This document shows, one piece after another, positions 7,889-16,592 of a DNA stretch of 64,000 nucleotides. The notes under the pieces were generated by a model, which made no database searches, was not told where the DNA came from, and saw nothing but the letters and a program-made list of their open reading frames with translations. Origin of the DNA: RI-153 sp041391225 (GTDB lineage Bacteria > Chloroflexota > Anaerolineae > Caldilineales > Caldilineaceae); the NCBI GenBank assembly GCA_041391225.1, contig JAWKOL010000012.1, positions 124,001 through 188,000 on the forward strand, read 5' to 3'. The position numbers were made by a program, and so were the translations under genes. Position 1 is the first letter of the stretch. The number at the start of each line of letters is the position of its first letter.

Positions 7889-8723
7889 TTTCGATATTTG
7901 CGTCTTCAAACGCCTTGGCGACCACGCGGTAAGTCACCGCGGCTGCGTCCATCGGATCATAGTTGGGGCGGCGCTGGACCATGATGCTGATTTCGGGGGA
8001 GATGAAGCCCTCGTAGCCATGACGGCGCATGGCTTTGAGGAAGGTGACGTAGTCGAAGACGCCTTCGCCGGGGATGAGGAATTCGTAGTCGGGCTTGAGG
8101 CCGCGTTCGTCTTTGATGTGGGTGTGGACGCTGAGCGGCGCCACCGCGGCCACCGATTCTTCGATGGGGACGCCGATGACGTTGAAGTGGCTGATGTCGA
8201 AGTTGACCTTGACGTTGTCCCTGTCTACGAGATCGATGAGTTCGACGACGATGGCCGGTGTGTCGAGGATCGACGCGACGTGGTGCTCAATCGCCAACAC
8301 GACGCCGCGCCCCGCCGCGTACTCGGCCAGCTCCTGGATGCGCGCCACGAGATCGTGCTTGCGGGCGTCCCATTCGCCGGGTTTGCCGCCCACCGTGGTA
8401 TCGAGGACAGGCGGACCGTCGTCCTGCGCCCAGTCGACGCAGAGGTCAACGGTGCGCTTGAGCCGATCTAGATTGGCGGCGTACTGGTCCGCTGTGTCGG
8501 TGAGGAAGGGGGTGTGACCGGCCACGGCGGGCAGCGCCAGCTTCAAATCCTTCAACATTTGGGCAATCCGCCGCCGCTCAGGACCATCCAACAGCGCCAG
8601 ATCGGTGGTGTAGCCGGGGATCACCGTGATCTCCACGCCGTCGTAGCCCAAATCGGCCAGATGGCGCAGCGCCACGTCGATGGGGACGGTAGGCATCCCC
8701 CAGGTCATGTAGCCGAGGTGCAT
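7869..8723 (-). CDS. Sugar phosphate isomerase/epimerase (AP-endonuclease-2 fold), 284 aa
   Basis: A xylose-isomerase-like TIM barrel. Metal-ligand positions are legible in LADLGYDGVEITV, VVLAIEHHVAS (Glu), VKVNFDISHFNVIG (Asp-x2-His) and FISPEISIMVQ (Glu). Start ATG at 8723 has AAGGAGC upstream. Cytosolic, expected to interconvert keto and aldo forms or epimers of a sugar. Its C-terminal residues TIDD and the TGA stop are entirely CGATTGA-repeat sequence. It sits between a Gfo/Idh enzyme and a second isomerase of the same fold. Confidence 0.87.
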   Translation of the reverse strand: MHLGYMTWGMPTVPIDVALRHLADLGYDGVEITVIPGYTTDLALLDGPERRRIAQMLKDLKLALPAVAGHTPFLTDTADQYAANLDRLKRTVDLCVDWAQDDGPPVLDTTVGGKPGEWDARKHDLVARIQELAEYAAGRGVVLAIEHHVASILDTPAIVVELIDLVDRDNVKVNFDISHFNVIGVPIEESVAAVAPLSVHTHIKDERGLKPDYEFLIPGEGVFDYVTFLKAMRRHGYEGFISPEISIMVQRRPNYDPMDAAAVTYRVVAKAFEDANIERFTIDD

Positions 8724-8735
8724 CGAAAGCTCCTT

Positions 8736-8883
8736 TGATTTTCGATTTTCGATTGACGATTTACGATTGTCGGGTTGAGGACGTGAGCGCGCATTGGAAA
8801 GAATCTTGTCAGAAATGAGCCACAAAAGACAAGATTGCGTGCTCAACGGGAAAACGTCAATCGTCAATCGCAAATCGTCAATT
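8736..8883. repeat. Hairpin repeat, CGATTGA family, second copy
   Basis: Left arm about 8736-8770 and right arm about 8852-8883 in inverted orientation. The spacer segment GCGCATTGGAAAGAATCT matches the spacer of the 7753 copy (CGCGTATTGGAAACAATCT) at most positions, so arms and spacer were copied together. The stop of the next gene (8878-8880) is inside the right arm. Confidence 0.85.
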
Positions 8884-9698
8884 ATCTAGTAGTCCCCTCA
8901 CATAAGGCACCGCGCGTCTGAATCCGTCTTCGCCCGTGCGGCTGGCTTCTTCCAGGCTGACCCAGCCGGTGTAGCCGATGGCGTGTAGCCGGTCGATCAC
9001 GGCGGCGATGGGCGAGACGCCGGTGCCTGCCACGACAGGTTCGAAGCTGCCGGTCTGGCGCAGGTCGTTGATGTGGACGACGCCGAGGCGGTGCTGCACG
9101 GCGTCGAGGATCATGAGCGGATCTTCGTTGCGCGCCAGGGGGTTGGCGGTGTCGAAGAGGATGCGCAGGCCGCTGCCTTCGGTGCGGCGCACGATTTCCA
9201 GGAAGATGTCGGCGGGCTGCGAGAAGTCGTAGTGCGTCCAGCCGTAGCCGATGGTGTGGTTCTCGTAGACCAGGACGATGCCCATTTCGTCGGCGTGATC
9301 GAGGCAGGAGATGAGGCCATCGACGGCCCAGTTGATACCGTCCTCGCGGGTAACGCCGGGGTGCGCCTGCCCCGCGGTGACACGCAGATACGAGACGCCC
9401 AGGCGGGCGGCATCGTCGATCATCAGCCGCAAGGACGCGCATTGGCGTTTGCGTTCATCGGCGTTGGGGTGGGTGAAGTCGGTGTACGTCACCATCACAG
9501 GGACGGTGATGCCGGCGTCCTGGGCCTGTTGGCGCAGGGCGTCGAGATCAGCCACGGCGCGGCTGGTAACGTGCGCCACGCTGATATCCGCGCCGTCGAG
9601 GCCGAGTTCGGCGGCAAAACGGAACCAATCGGCCAGCGAACGTCGACCGTCGGTGATGTCGGCGTAAAGAGAGAAACAGGCAAACAGCTTAGCTTCAT
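8878..9698 (-). CDS. Sugar phosphate isomerase/epimerase-like TIM barrel (N-terminal frameshift)
   Basis: The body reads YADITDGRRSLADWFRFA, then IVLVYENHTIGYGW, LRILFDTANPLARN and WVSLEEASRTGE, a xylose-isomerase-like barrel. The frame has no credible in-frame start near the N-terminus, but the adjacent frame begins ATG at 9698 with MKLSCLPVSLF. Adding one T to the TTT run near 9668 joins the two. The feature therefore covers the reconstructed gene of about 273 aa. It is next to another barrel of the same fold and probably acts in the same sugar pathway. Confidence 0.8.
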
Positions 9699-9737
9699 CT
9701 GGAACTCGATTCGTTTTGGGAGAAGGCAGAGAAATGA

Positions 9738-9908
9738 TGATCCACGAAGGCACACGAAGGACCACGAAGAAGAGAAGGACACAGATTTCAGGACAATCAC
9801 GACGGTAGAGAGAAGAAATGGACTGTTTTTGTCTAGAAGCCTGAAATCCGTGCAACCGTGCCAAGCTTTGCTCTGCTTCGTGTTTCTTCGTGTGGCTTCG
9901 TGGATCAA
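9738..9908. repeat. Hairpin repeat, CACGAAGG-word family
   Basis: Left arm TCCACGAAGGCACACGAAGG and following (9740-9770). Right arm ends CTTCGTGTGGCTTCGTGGATCA (about 9874-9907). An inner pair (CAGATTTCAGG and CCTGAAATC) extends the stem. This is the only clear two-armed repeat in a divergent gap. The rest of the gap (9909-10133) shows no gene. Confidence 0.8.
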
Positions 9909-10133
9909 AATTCTGAAATCCCCTTGTTTTTGGATCTATCTAGGTCTGTGGGGCAAGGGGCAACGAAACGATCATACCGACGGGTGGTTGAATGCGCAAA
10001 CCGCGATCTGAGGGTGTGGACGCGTCAGTGACTGAGCCGATCCTCGCAGAGGGGGATTGTCCCTACTGTCACCGTGTGCGCTCGCGTGGCAAAGTATCGC
10101 AAGTTACCATTCACCCCACCAGCGAGGATGGAA

Positions 10134-10772
10134 ATGGCAGACGCAAAGAAGAAATCAGCCGCACCCCCCAAAACATGGCGACGCGTGTTTCCCGTGGCCG
10201 GTGTCCTGTTGCTGCTGGCCGTGGTCGTCTTCTTCACCTGGCAGGAGACGAGCAACAGCCACGCCCTCGATCCCGAAGCTGTCCCTGATCCTGTGATTGG
10301 GGCGGTGGATGCGCCGATTGTGATCACCCGCTACAGCGATTTCGGCTGTCCGTCGTGCCGGTCGTGGCATTTGGCGGGTATTCAGGAGCGCATCCTGGCC
10401 GAGTACGCAGGACAGGTCCGCTTTGAGTGGAAGGATTTCGCCATCATCGCTGCAATCGCCGCGTGCGTCGCAGGCGGCCCACTGCGCCGGCGCTCAGGAG
10501 CGTTCTGGGATTACCACGATCTCGTCTACGACAAGTACGCGGGCATCGAAGAGGACGCGCTGCGCGACTACGCCGTAGCCCTGGATCTGGACATGGCGCA
10601 GTTCGACCAATGCATGGATCTGGCGATCATGGAGCGCAAAGTCCGCGCCAACGAGCAGGAAGCGCGCCGCCTAGGCTAGCGGCACCCCGGCTTCGCCATC
10701 AACGGCCGTCCCCTGCCCGCGCCGCCGTCGTACGAACAGCTTGTGACGTTGATCGAAGCGGAATTGGAATAA
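10134..10772 (+). pseudogene. DsbA/thioredoxin-fold membrane-anchored protein with frame damage
   Basis: Start ATG at 10134 follows GCGAGG. A Lys-rich N-terminus leads into one membrane helix (about residues 17-36), then the thioredoxin-like core with CPSC at residues 72-75 (RYSDFGCPSCRSW), as in DsbA-type oxidoreductases acting outside the membrane. Three lesions are visible. A compensated frameshift pair covers about 10441-10500 (the shifted frame reads PSSLQSPRASQAAHCAGAQ before GAFWDYHD). An in-frame TAG lies at 10677-10679. After it the same frame continues PGFAINGRPLPAPP to a TAA at 10770. Either it is decaying or carries several read errors. Confidence 0.75.
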
Positions 10773-10774
10773 GA

Positions 10775-10864
10775 ATAGAACGGATTGGGCGGATTCAAAC
10801 GGATTTCCAGAAAAATCCGCTGAGATCCGCCCAATCCGCTCGATCCGCTCGATCCGCGTTCTAT
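10775..10864. repeat. Hairpin repeat, CGGATTGAG-word family
   Basis: ATAGAACGGATTGGGCGGATT at the left and ATCCGCTCGATCCGCGTTCTAT at the right, with an inner ACGGATTTCC/AAAATCCGCT pair. It fills the convergent gap between the DsbA-like gene and the enolase-superfamily gene. Confidence 0.85.
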
Positions 10865-12003
10865 CAAACCAAGTTGTCGTGAATGTAATCGAAGTTGATA
10901 TCCTGCCCCAACCCCGGCAACTGTGACACGTGGACGAAGCCTTCGTTGTCCATCGGGTCGTCGCGGCGGTTGAGCCAGGCGGGGACTTCCTCGTAGTCGA
11001 TGAAGGGGTGCAGCGAGCCGCGCTCATAGTAGCGCCCGGGGATCGACATGGCGCAGAGGATGTGCAGGTTGCCCGGCCCGCCACCGTGAACTTCGACGCT
11101 GATGTTGAACGCCTCGCACTGGGTGGATCGTCTTCATGGCCGGGGTGATGCCGCCCACGTCGCCCACGCCCACGCGGATCACGTCGGCGGCGCCGCGCTG
11201 ATCCACTCGGCGCAGGCATAGTGCTTGCCCTCCGCCGTCTCCGGACCGACGATGAGCAGATCGGCCTGTTCCGTGAGCCAGACAAACGAGGACATGCTGT
11301 GCTCGCCCATCGGCTCTTCCATCCACAAATAATCAAGCTTCTCCAGCCCCCGCGCCAGTTGTAGCGATTCCTCGCGGCTGTAGTAGTGGAAGGGATCGAG
11401 CATCAGGTCCACGTCGGGGCCGACAGCCTCGCGCACCGCGGCGCACGCTTCGATGTCTCGTTTCACCGACGGCGCGCCGGGCATGGGCGGCTGCCACGTG
11501 TGCAACTTGAAGGCAGGATAACCGCGCTCCTTGATCGCCCAGGTGGCAAAATCGGCGTACTCCTGCGGCGTGGACAGCCCACCCTTCAGGTCATCGCCGC
11601 ACATGGTGCTGGCATAGGCGGGGACTTTGTCACGCGTCGCCCCCAGGATCTTGTGGACGGGCTGTCCTAAATAGCGACCCACGAGATCCCACAGCGCCAG
11701 GTCCACCGCCGAAAGCACCCGATCCGACAGCGAACTCAAATTAAGGCGCTGCCGCTCACGCAGCAACTGCCACAAGTGTTCTCGATAGAGCGGATCTTGC
11801 CCCACCAAAAGCGGTTTAACCAGCCGCTCGATCACGCCGGCCGGCGCGCCGAACGAATAACCGCTCACCCCTTCATCGGTGCTGATCGTGAGGATCGACT
11901 GCGTCGCCTCATGCGGATCGCCGGGGTGACCATGTCCTTCGGAATCGCGCACCGTGTTGCTGATGTAGCGAAAATTCTGTACAGATACGTCGGTGATCTT
12001 CAC
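10864..12003 (-). pseudogene. Mandelate racemase/muconate lactonizing enzyme family protein, two frameshifts
   Basis: An enolase-superfamily enzyme of about 380 aa. Metal ligands and catalytic positions are visible as AFKLHTW, DLMLDPFHYY, YLWMEEPMGE and GPETAEGKHY. After AEWIS (about 11187) the frame changes to GAADVIRVGVGDVGGITPAM, and after KTIHP (about 11122) it changes again to reach SIPGRYYERGSLHPF and a stop at 10864. Restoring one base at the first site (ATCAGCG) and dropping one C at the second gives a normal full-length protein. It would dehydrate or racemise an acid sugar. Possibly intact in the organism. Confidence 0.8.
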
Positions 12004-12053
12004 AGGATTCTCCTTTTGTGGGGGTTGGGGTTTTGGGTTTTGGGGACTGGGAT

Positions 12054-12127
12054 CTTGTGGACACAGATTGGCGGAAACACGGATTTTTCTGTCTCAATCC
12101 GTGTTTCCTCAATCCGTGTCCACAAAG
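12054..12127. repeat. Hairpin repeat, AACACGGATT family
   Basis: Left arm CTTGTGGACACAGATTGG and following, right arm ending CAATCCGTGTCCACAAAG, with ATCCGTGTTTCC inner pairing and a loop of about 12 nt. Same family as 58589-58659. Confidence 0.85.
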
Positions 12128-12155
12128 AAATCTGTCCCGCCCGAAGACGAATCTC

Positions 12156-12192
12156 ACGCTACGAATTACGCATTACTCCTTACGCATTACAT
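12156..12192. repeat. ACGCATT-word repeat overlapping a gene end
   Basis: Words of the TAATGCG/ACGCATT family (GAATTACGCATTACTCC, then TTACGCATTACATC). On the minus strand they encode the C-terminal VMRKE and the TAA stop of the gene ending at 12173. Confidence 0.8.
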
Positions 12193-14154
12193 CTCCCCCC
12201 ACCGCATCCAACGTCACCGCGCCGTTGTCCCACAGGACGGTGCCTGTGTCCATGTCGCGCACGGTGACCTGTCCTTGCGGCGTTTGCAGGGCGACATCGC
12301 TGGGCTGCACGCCGAGGTAGCCTGCCACCCATTTGCCGCGCGCCGGGCAGGCCCACAGCCACGCCGGTTCGGGCCGACAGGTGAGAACAGCGTCACCCAC
12401 GGCGACGCGGCCGGTGGGGTTCTGTTTGGCGCTGTCGGTGTCGAGCATGGGGAAGTGGAGTTCGCTGTCCTGGGTCCAACGGCGCAGCAGACGCCACTGC
12501 ATCGTGTCCACGGTGATGCCCAGCAGTTCGCCGTTCCGTTCGTAGGTGACGGTGTAGTGACGCTCACCGTCGGTGGCATCGGTGTAGGCGGGCGCCAGCA
12601 TCTCGTCAAATTGACCAGCGTTGACGGCCTGGGCAAAGGCGCGCACGTCGGCGTAGTCGGTGCGGGCGGCTGTCTCCAGGAAGAAGGCGCAGATGGGGTG
12701 TCCCTGGTAGAAAAAGCCGGGGCTGCGCAATTCCCAGAAGCGCTTTTCCGGCCCCTGGTAGTTGTAGATCTCGAAGACGAGGTCGCCTTCCTTTTCCAGC
12801 AGGCGCATGGGCGTCTGGCGGCTCAACTTTGTCACCGTGAGCGGGTGGACGGCCATGAGCGCGTCCCCACTGGCCACGACCACGGTTGCGCCGGGTGGCA
12901 CGTCGGCGGGCAGTTGTTCGACACGCTGATCGTCGATCCAGATCTCGTCGACGTGCGCCGATTGTGTCCAGATAAAGTTGGCTTTGGCGCTCTTTCCACC
13001 CTGGAAACTGAGCGGTGCGTAGATCCCCAACACGCGGTTGCGCACCTGCGCACCCAGGAACGAGCCTTCGTCGGGCAGATTGCGTGTCTTGGTGCGGTCG
13101 GTGGCGTGGTAGCTGTCGCCGAACCACTTGTCGTCGAGGACGTAGCGGGTGTAGAGCACGCCGGGCCTGTCCGCGGCGGGCCGGTTGTAGTGGGCCATGC
13201 ACACGTCGGCCTGCGGATTCATGACGCCGGTGGTGCTGCCCAGGGCGTAGGCGTCGGTGAGGTAGGACGTGAGCACGATGCCGCGTTCACGGTTCACCGT
13301 CTCCACCAGTTGATAGGGCGTCGCCGTGCCGTCGAGGACGTCGGCAACCCAGGCGGGGATCGTGCCGTCGGCGATCCATTCGCGCAGCAGGTTGACCTCG
13401 GGCGGCGTCTCGCAGATGACGGACGGATGGTAGGCGCGTCCATGTGGCGCGGCCCAGCGCCCGGTGCTGCCGTGAATGTGCAGGGCGACGCTGAGGCCGA
13501 GCCGAGCCGACATGGCGCGGGCGCGTTGACGCGTGGCGGCGTCGTCTACGTTGTCGGCCAGGCGCTTGAGGGCGCGCAGGTTGACGCTCATGTAGGTGGG
13601 GCTGTTGAACTCGAAGGGATGGCCGGAGGCGTTGGTGAAGTGCATCCACGCTTCGAGTTTGTGGTAGCCGCGCTGGGCGATCTCCTGATCCCCCAGCAGT
13701 TCACCGCCCAGGCACGAGTTGAGGACATCGAGCAGCGTGATGTTGGTGTAGGCAACGTGGACATCAAGGCGGCGGATCTCATCGAGGCCCAGGCGCACGG
13801 CATCGAGCAGGCGGCGGCGCAGGTCGGCGGGCAGGCGCTCCCCGTGGCGGCGCAGCAGCGGGATCAGCGCTTCGAGCACAAATTCCACGGCGTTGAGGTC
13901 TTCGACGTGGCGGTCCTCGGCCATCCAGTAGAAGTTGCCGAAGTGGGGATCGTTGGGGTCGGTCTCCTGGCAGCGCAACACGGCGTCGAGCACATTTTCG
14001 GCCAGGGCCAGGTCTTCGGGTGTGCCGTTGGCCACCAGGTCCGCGCCCAGGCGGGCGGCGCGCGACTTTCGTGGAAACGTCCATACTCGGTGACCTTGGC
14101 AATCATGTACGTTTCGGGGTTGAAGTCTTCAGGCAAGGTCAGCGGCGTGGTCAT
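12173..14154 (-). pseudogene. Large unassigned helical-toroid-like protein, one frameshift
   Basis: The reconstructed protein of about 660 aa starts MTTPLTLPEDFNPETYMIAK at 14154, shifts frame after FHESRA (about 14058; one missing base) and continues GADLVANGTPEDLALAENVL to the stop. The N-terminal 400 residues are alternating helices with an acidic/aromatic core (FYWMAEDRHVEDLNAVEF, HIHGSTGRWAAPHGRAYHP), reminiscent of (alpha/alpha) toroid polysaccharide-active enzymes. The C-terminal part is beta-rich. I do not recognise the family. The ATG overlaps the stop of the upstream 204-aa gene (ATGA), so the two are coupled. The context suggests carbohydrate use. Confidence 0.65.
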
Positions 14155-14765
14155 GATGCGGTCGATTCCTGGTCGGCGGGCGTGTCTTCGACCACAGGCG
14201 CGCTTTCAGCGGTGACAGTTTCCGGCGCGGGCGCGGGCTTGCGTTCTTTGTACTGGGGTTTGGCGTAGACGCGGAAGTTCTTCATCGCCGCCTGGAAAGT
14301 GGGCAACCACTCCTCGAACTCGTCCACGGTGGCGGCCTGGGCGGTGATGGTGAACTGGCGCGTGTCCTGGTAGATCACACGCACCCAACGCTTGCGCACG
14401 ACGGTGCCTTCGCGGTAGGTGTAGTGGGCTTCCATGCCCAGTTGCCCGCCGGAATGCCACTCGCGTTGCGATTCGATGCGGCTCTCGATCAGTCGCCCGA
14501 TGCCGGCGATGAAACCGACGTGCAGATCCTTGAGATCCTCGTGGTTGACGACGATGCCCAGGTCCTGTACGGCGACGGCGAAGATGGTGCGGTTGTCGTT
14601 GAAAACTGGGCCGTAGAGGACACCGCGGCGGCCGTCGAGCCATTGGAACTGGTGCCAGGCGCTGGGGTACATCAACGAAAAGCCCAGGTAACGGTCATTG
14701 TGCAGCGAGAGACCAGAGGGTGCGGCCTGCGGCTCGGTGGCTGCATCCGCAGCTTGGGTGGTCAT
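14151..14765 (-). CDS. PsbP/DUF1795-like hypothetical protein, 204 aa
   Basis: Contains LHNDRYLGFSLMYPSAWHQF, the common opening of PsbP/DcrB-like single-domain proteins, followed by an alpha/beta body and a Pro/Glu/Ala-rich tail (about residues 178-204). There is no signal peptide. Function unknown. It is first in a two-gene minus-strand unit and is translationally coupled to the large protein that follows. A matching promoter lies at 14842-14870. Confidence 0.65.
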   Translation of the reverse strand: MTTQAADAATEPQAAPSGLSLHNDRYLGFSLMYPSAWHQFQWLDGRRGVLYGPVFNDNRTIFAVAVQDLGIVVNHEDLKDLHVGFIAGIGRLIESRIESQREWHSGGQLGMEAHYTYREGTVVRKRWVRVIYQDTRQFTITAQAATVDEFEEWLPTFQAAMKNFRVYAKPQYKERKPAPAPETVTAESAPVVEDTPADQESTAS

Positions 14766-14841
14766 AAACGTTTAACTCCTTTGCGCTATTTTGTGATATC
14801 AAATTTGTGCGATTGAAAGGGTATGTCGGGGTAGGGTTTTC

Positions 14842-14870
14842 AGTATAGTAGCTGTGATTTCAATCTGCAA
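14842..14870 (-). promoter_or_regulatory. Sigma70-type promoter, minus strand
   Basis: On the minus strand TTGCAG (forward 14865-14870) and TATACT (forward 14842-14847) are separated by 17 nt, about 75 nt before the ATG at 14765. It is divergent from the near-consensus promoter at 14911. Confidence 0.5.
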
Positions 14871-14910
14871 ACCACCCCCCAAAGATGGGTGTTAAGCTTA
14901 CCATCCTGGT

Positions 14911-14938
14911 TTGACACTAAGACCAAGCATGGTATAAT
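14911..14938 (+). promoter_or_regulatory. Consensus sigma70-type promoter
   Basis: TTGACA (14911-14916), a 16-nt spacer, TATAAT (14933-14938): both hexamers are perfect. Transcription would start near 14945, giving a 125-nt leader before the small membrane protein at 15071 and then the transporter operon. This is the strongest promoter seen in the window. Confidence 0.75.
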
Positions 14939-15070
14939 CAGCGCAGCCGTTCCCAAGACGACTTTTTCTATCCGGCACAAAAGAATCGTGTCGGCGACTG
15001 TTCCCCCACAGACGATGAAAAAAGCTCACAGCATCCTATTCTGGGTTGTTGAAAAGATGGTTATTTCATA

Positions 15071-15430
15071 ATGCGCGGCGACCTTCCTGGTAGCGATGCA
15101 TCACCCAGCACCTGGATCTTGGCGTTCCGATATATTGCCTGTTACCTGATCTGGTTCTTGATTTGTGGTGTAGCGCTCTGGCTGCTCTTTCTCTTTCGAA
15201 CCAATCTCGTCGAAGATATCCTCTTCTTGCGTGTCAATCCCTGGCAACTGCGTACGTTGGACAAATGGTTTATCTACGTAGCGGGTGCAGTCTGGATTGT
15301 AGCCGTCTTCCTCTTAGAAGGTTATCTGCGCAAAGGCGTCGAGCAGGGCAAACTCCTGATCCGGGCGGGCCGTATTCTTGCGATACAACTCGCTCTGGTT
15401 GCCTTATCGTATCTCATTCAAGCTATCTAG
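15071..15430 (+). CDS. Small membrane protein, 119 aa
   Basis: Three hydrophobic segments are clear: about residues 16-42 (YIACYLIWFLICGVALWLLF), 66-84 (FIYVAGAVWIVAVFLLEGYL) and 99-118. It ends IQLALVALSYLIQAI. No family recognised. Start ATG at 15071 has a weak ribosome site. It is the first gene after the consensus promoter and lies 61 nt before the ABC ATPase, so it is probably co-transcribed with the transporter. Function unknown. Confidence 0.6.
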   Translation: MRGDLPGSDASPSTWILAFRYIACYLIWFLICGVALWLLFLFRTNLVEDILFLRVNPWQLRTLDKWFIYVAGAVWIVAVFLLEGYLRKGVEQGKLLIRAGRILAIQLALVALSYLIQAI

Positions 15431-15491
15431 CTGTGCATACTATTCCTCCGCATAGGTAGATTTCGTTACCCCTGTACAAGGAGGTATACCA

Positions 15492-16562
15492 TTGATCCGT
15501 ACGGACGATGTGACCACGCCTGGGTCAGTCCAATCTCCCGGTGAATCTACCAGCCCTGTTTTGCTGGATGTCAAAAACCTGAAAAAGTGGTTCCCGATCA
15601 AACGTGGGTTTTTCTCACGCGTTGTGGGCCACGTCAAAGCCGTAGACGGTGTGAGCTTCTACGTGCGACAGGGCGAAACCTTGGGTTTGGTGGGTGAAAG
15701 TGGCTGCGGCAAGACGACCACGGGCCGTGTGATCATGCGTGCCTACACACCGACCGGCGGCGAAATGTGGTTCGACGACCAGAATCTGGGTCGCGTGAAC
15801 CTGGCCGACGCCGACGAGCAGCAGATGAAGCGCCTGCGTCGCAACATGCAGATGGTCTTCCAGGATCCGTATTCTTCGCTCAATCCCCGCATGAACCTGC
15901 TGCAAAACGTGGGCGAGCCACTCCTGGTGCATGGCATCGCCAGCGGCAAGGAGTTGGAGGATCGGGTGGCTGAGTTGCTGCGTGTCGTCGGTTTGCGCCC
16001 CGAGTACCTCAACCGCTATCCCCACGCCTTCAGCGGTGGACAGCGCCAGCGTATCGGTATCGCCCGCGCCCTGGCCCTCAACCCGCAGTTGATCGTGCTG
16101 GATGAGCCTGTCTCCGCGTTGGATGTGTCGGTGCAAGCGCAGATTCTGAACCTCTTGCAGGATCTTCAGACGAAGTTCGGCCTGACCTATCTCTTCGTCG
16201 CACACGACTTGAGCGTGGTGGAACACATCAGCGACCGCGTGGCGGTGATGTACGTGGGGCAGTTGGTGGAAAGCGCCAAGACCAAGGAACTCTACACAAA
16301 ACCGCTGCACCCCTACACCGAAGCGCTGCTCTCGGCTGTCCCCAAGCCCGATCCACTGGATCGCGGCGAGCCAATCGTCCTTGAAGGCGATGTGGCCGAC
16401 CCGGCCAACCCGCCCAGCGGCTGCTACTTCCATCCCCGCTGCCGCTACAACGACCAAAATCGCTGCACCAAAGAGACGCCGGAACTGCGAGAGATCGCCC
16501 AAGGTCATTTCGTGCGTTGTCACTATGCCGGGGAATTGGATCTGCGCGGCGTTGTTGCGTAA
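15492..16562 (+). CDS. oppF: Oligopeptide/oligosaccharide ABC transporter ATP-binding protein (OppF/DppF-like)
   Basis: A 356 aa cytosolic ATPase. Walker A is GESGCGKTT (residues about 68-76), the signature is FSGGQRQRIGIARAL, and Walker B is LIVLDEP. The C-terminal oligopeptide-transporter extension has the Cys cluster CYFHPRCRYNDQNRC. Start is TTG at 15492, fixed by CAAGGAGGT 7 nt upstream; no ATG fits. The substrate binder, permeases and OppD partner follow from 18733, with a radical SAM gene in between. The symbol follows the family, not a proven peptide substrate. Confidence 0.9.
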   Translation: MIRTDDVTTPGSVQSPGESTSPVLLDVKNLKKWFPIKRGFFSRVVGHVKAVDGVSFYVRQGETLGLVGESGCGKTTTGRVIMRAYTPTGGEMWFDDQNLGRVNLADADEQQMKRLRRNMQMVFQDPYSSLNPRMNLLQNVGEPLLVHGIASGKELEDRVAELLRVVGLRPEYLNRYPHAFSGGQRQRIGIARALALNPQLIVLDEPVSALDVSVQAQILNLLQDLQTKFGLTYLFVAHDLSVVEHISDRVAVMYVGQLVESAKTKELYTKPLHPYTEALLSAVPKPDPLDRGEPIVLEGDVADPANPPSGCYFHPRCRYNDQNRCTKETPELREIAQGHFVRCHYAGELDLRGVVA

Positions 16563-16592
16563 TTTGTCTTTCGTTCACCAACCATAACCATC

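Noticed and set aside
11993..14215. A 740-codon plus-strand open frame opposite the large helical protein
   Set aside because: It is antisense to a conserved gene, lacks a ribosome site and reads as low-complexity Gly/Val/His-rich sequence typical of the strand opposite high-GC coding DNA.
14889..15071. A 60-codon frame upstream of the small membrane protein
   Set aside because: It begins before the predicted -35, so it could not be translated from the main promoter transcript, and has no ribosome site.
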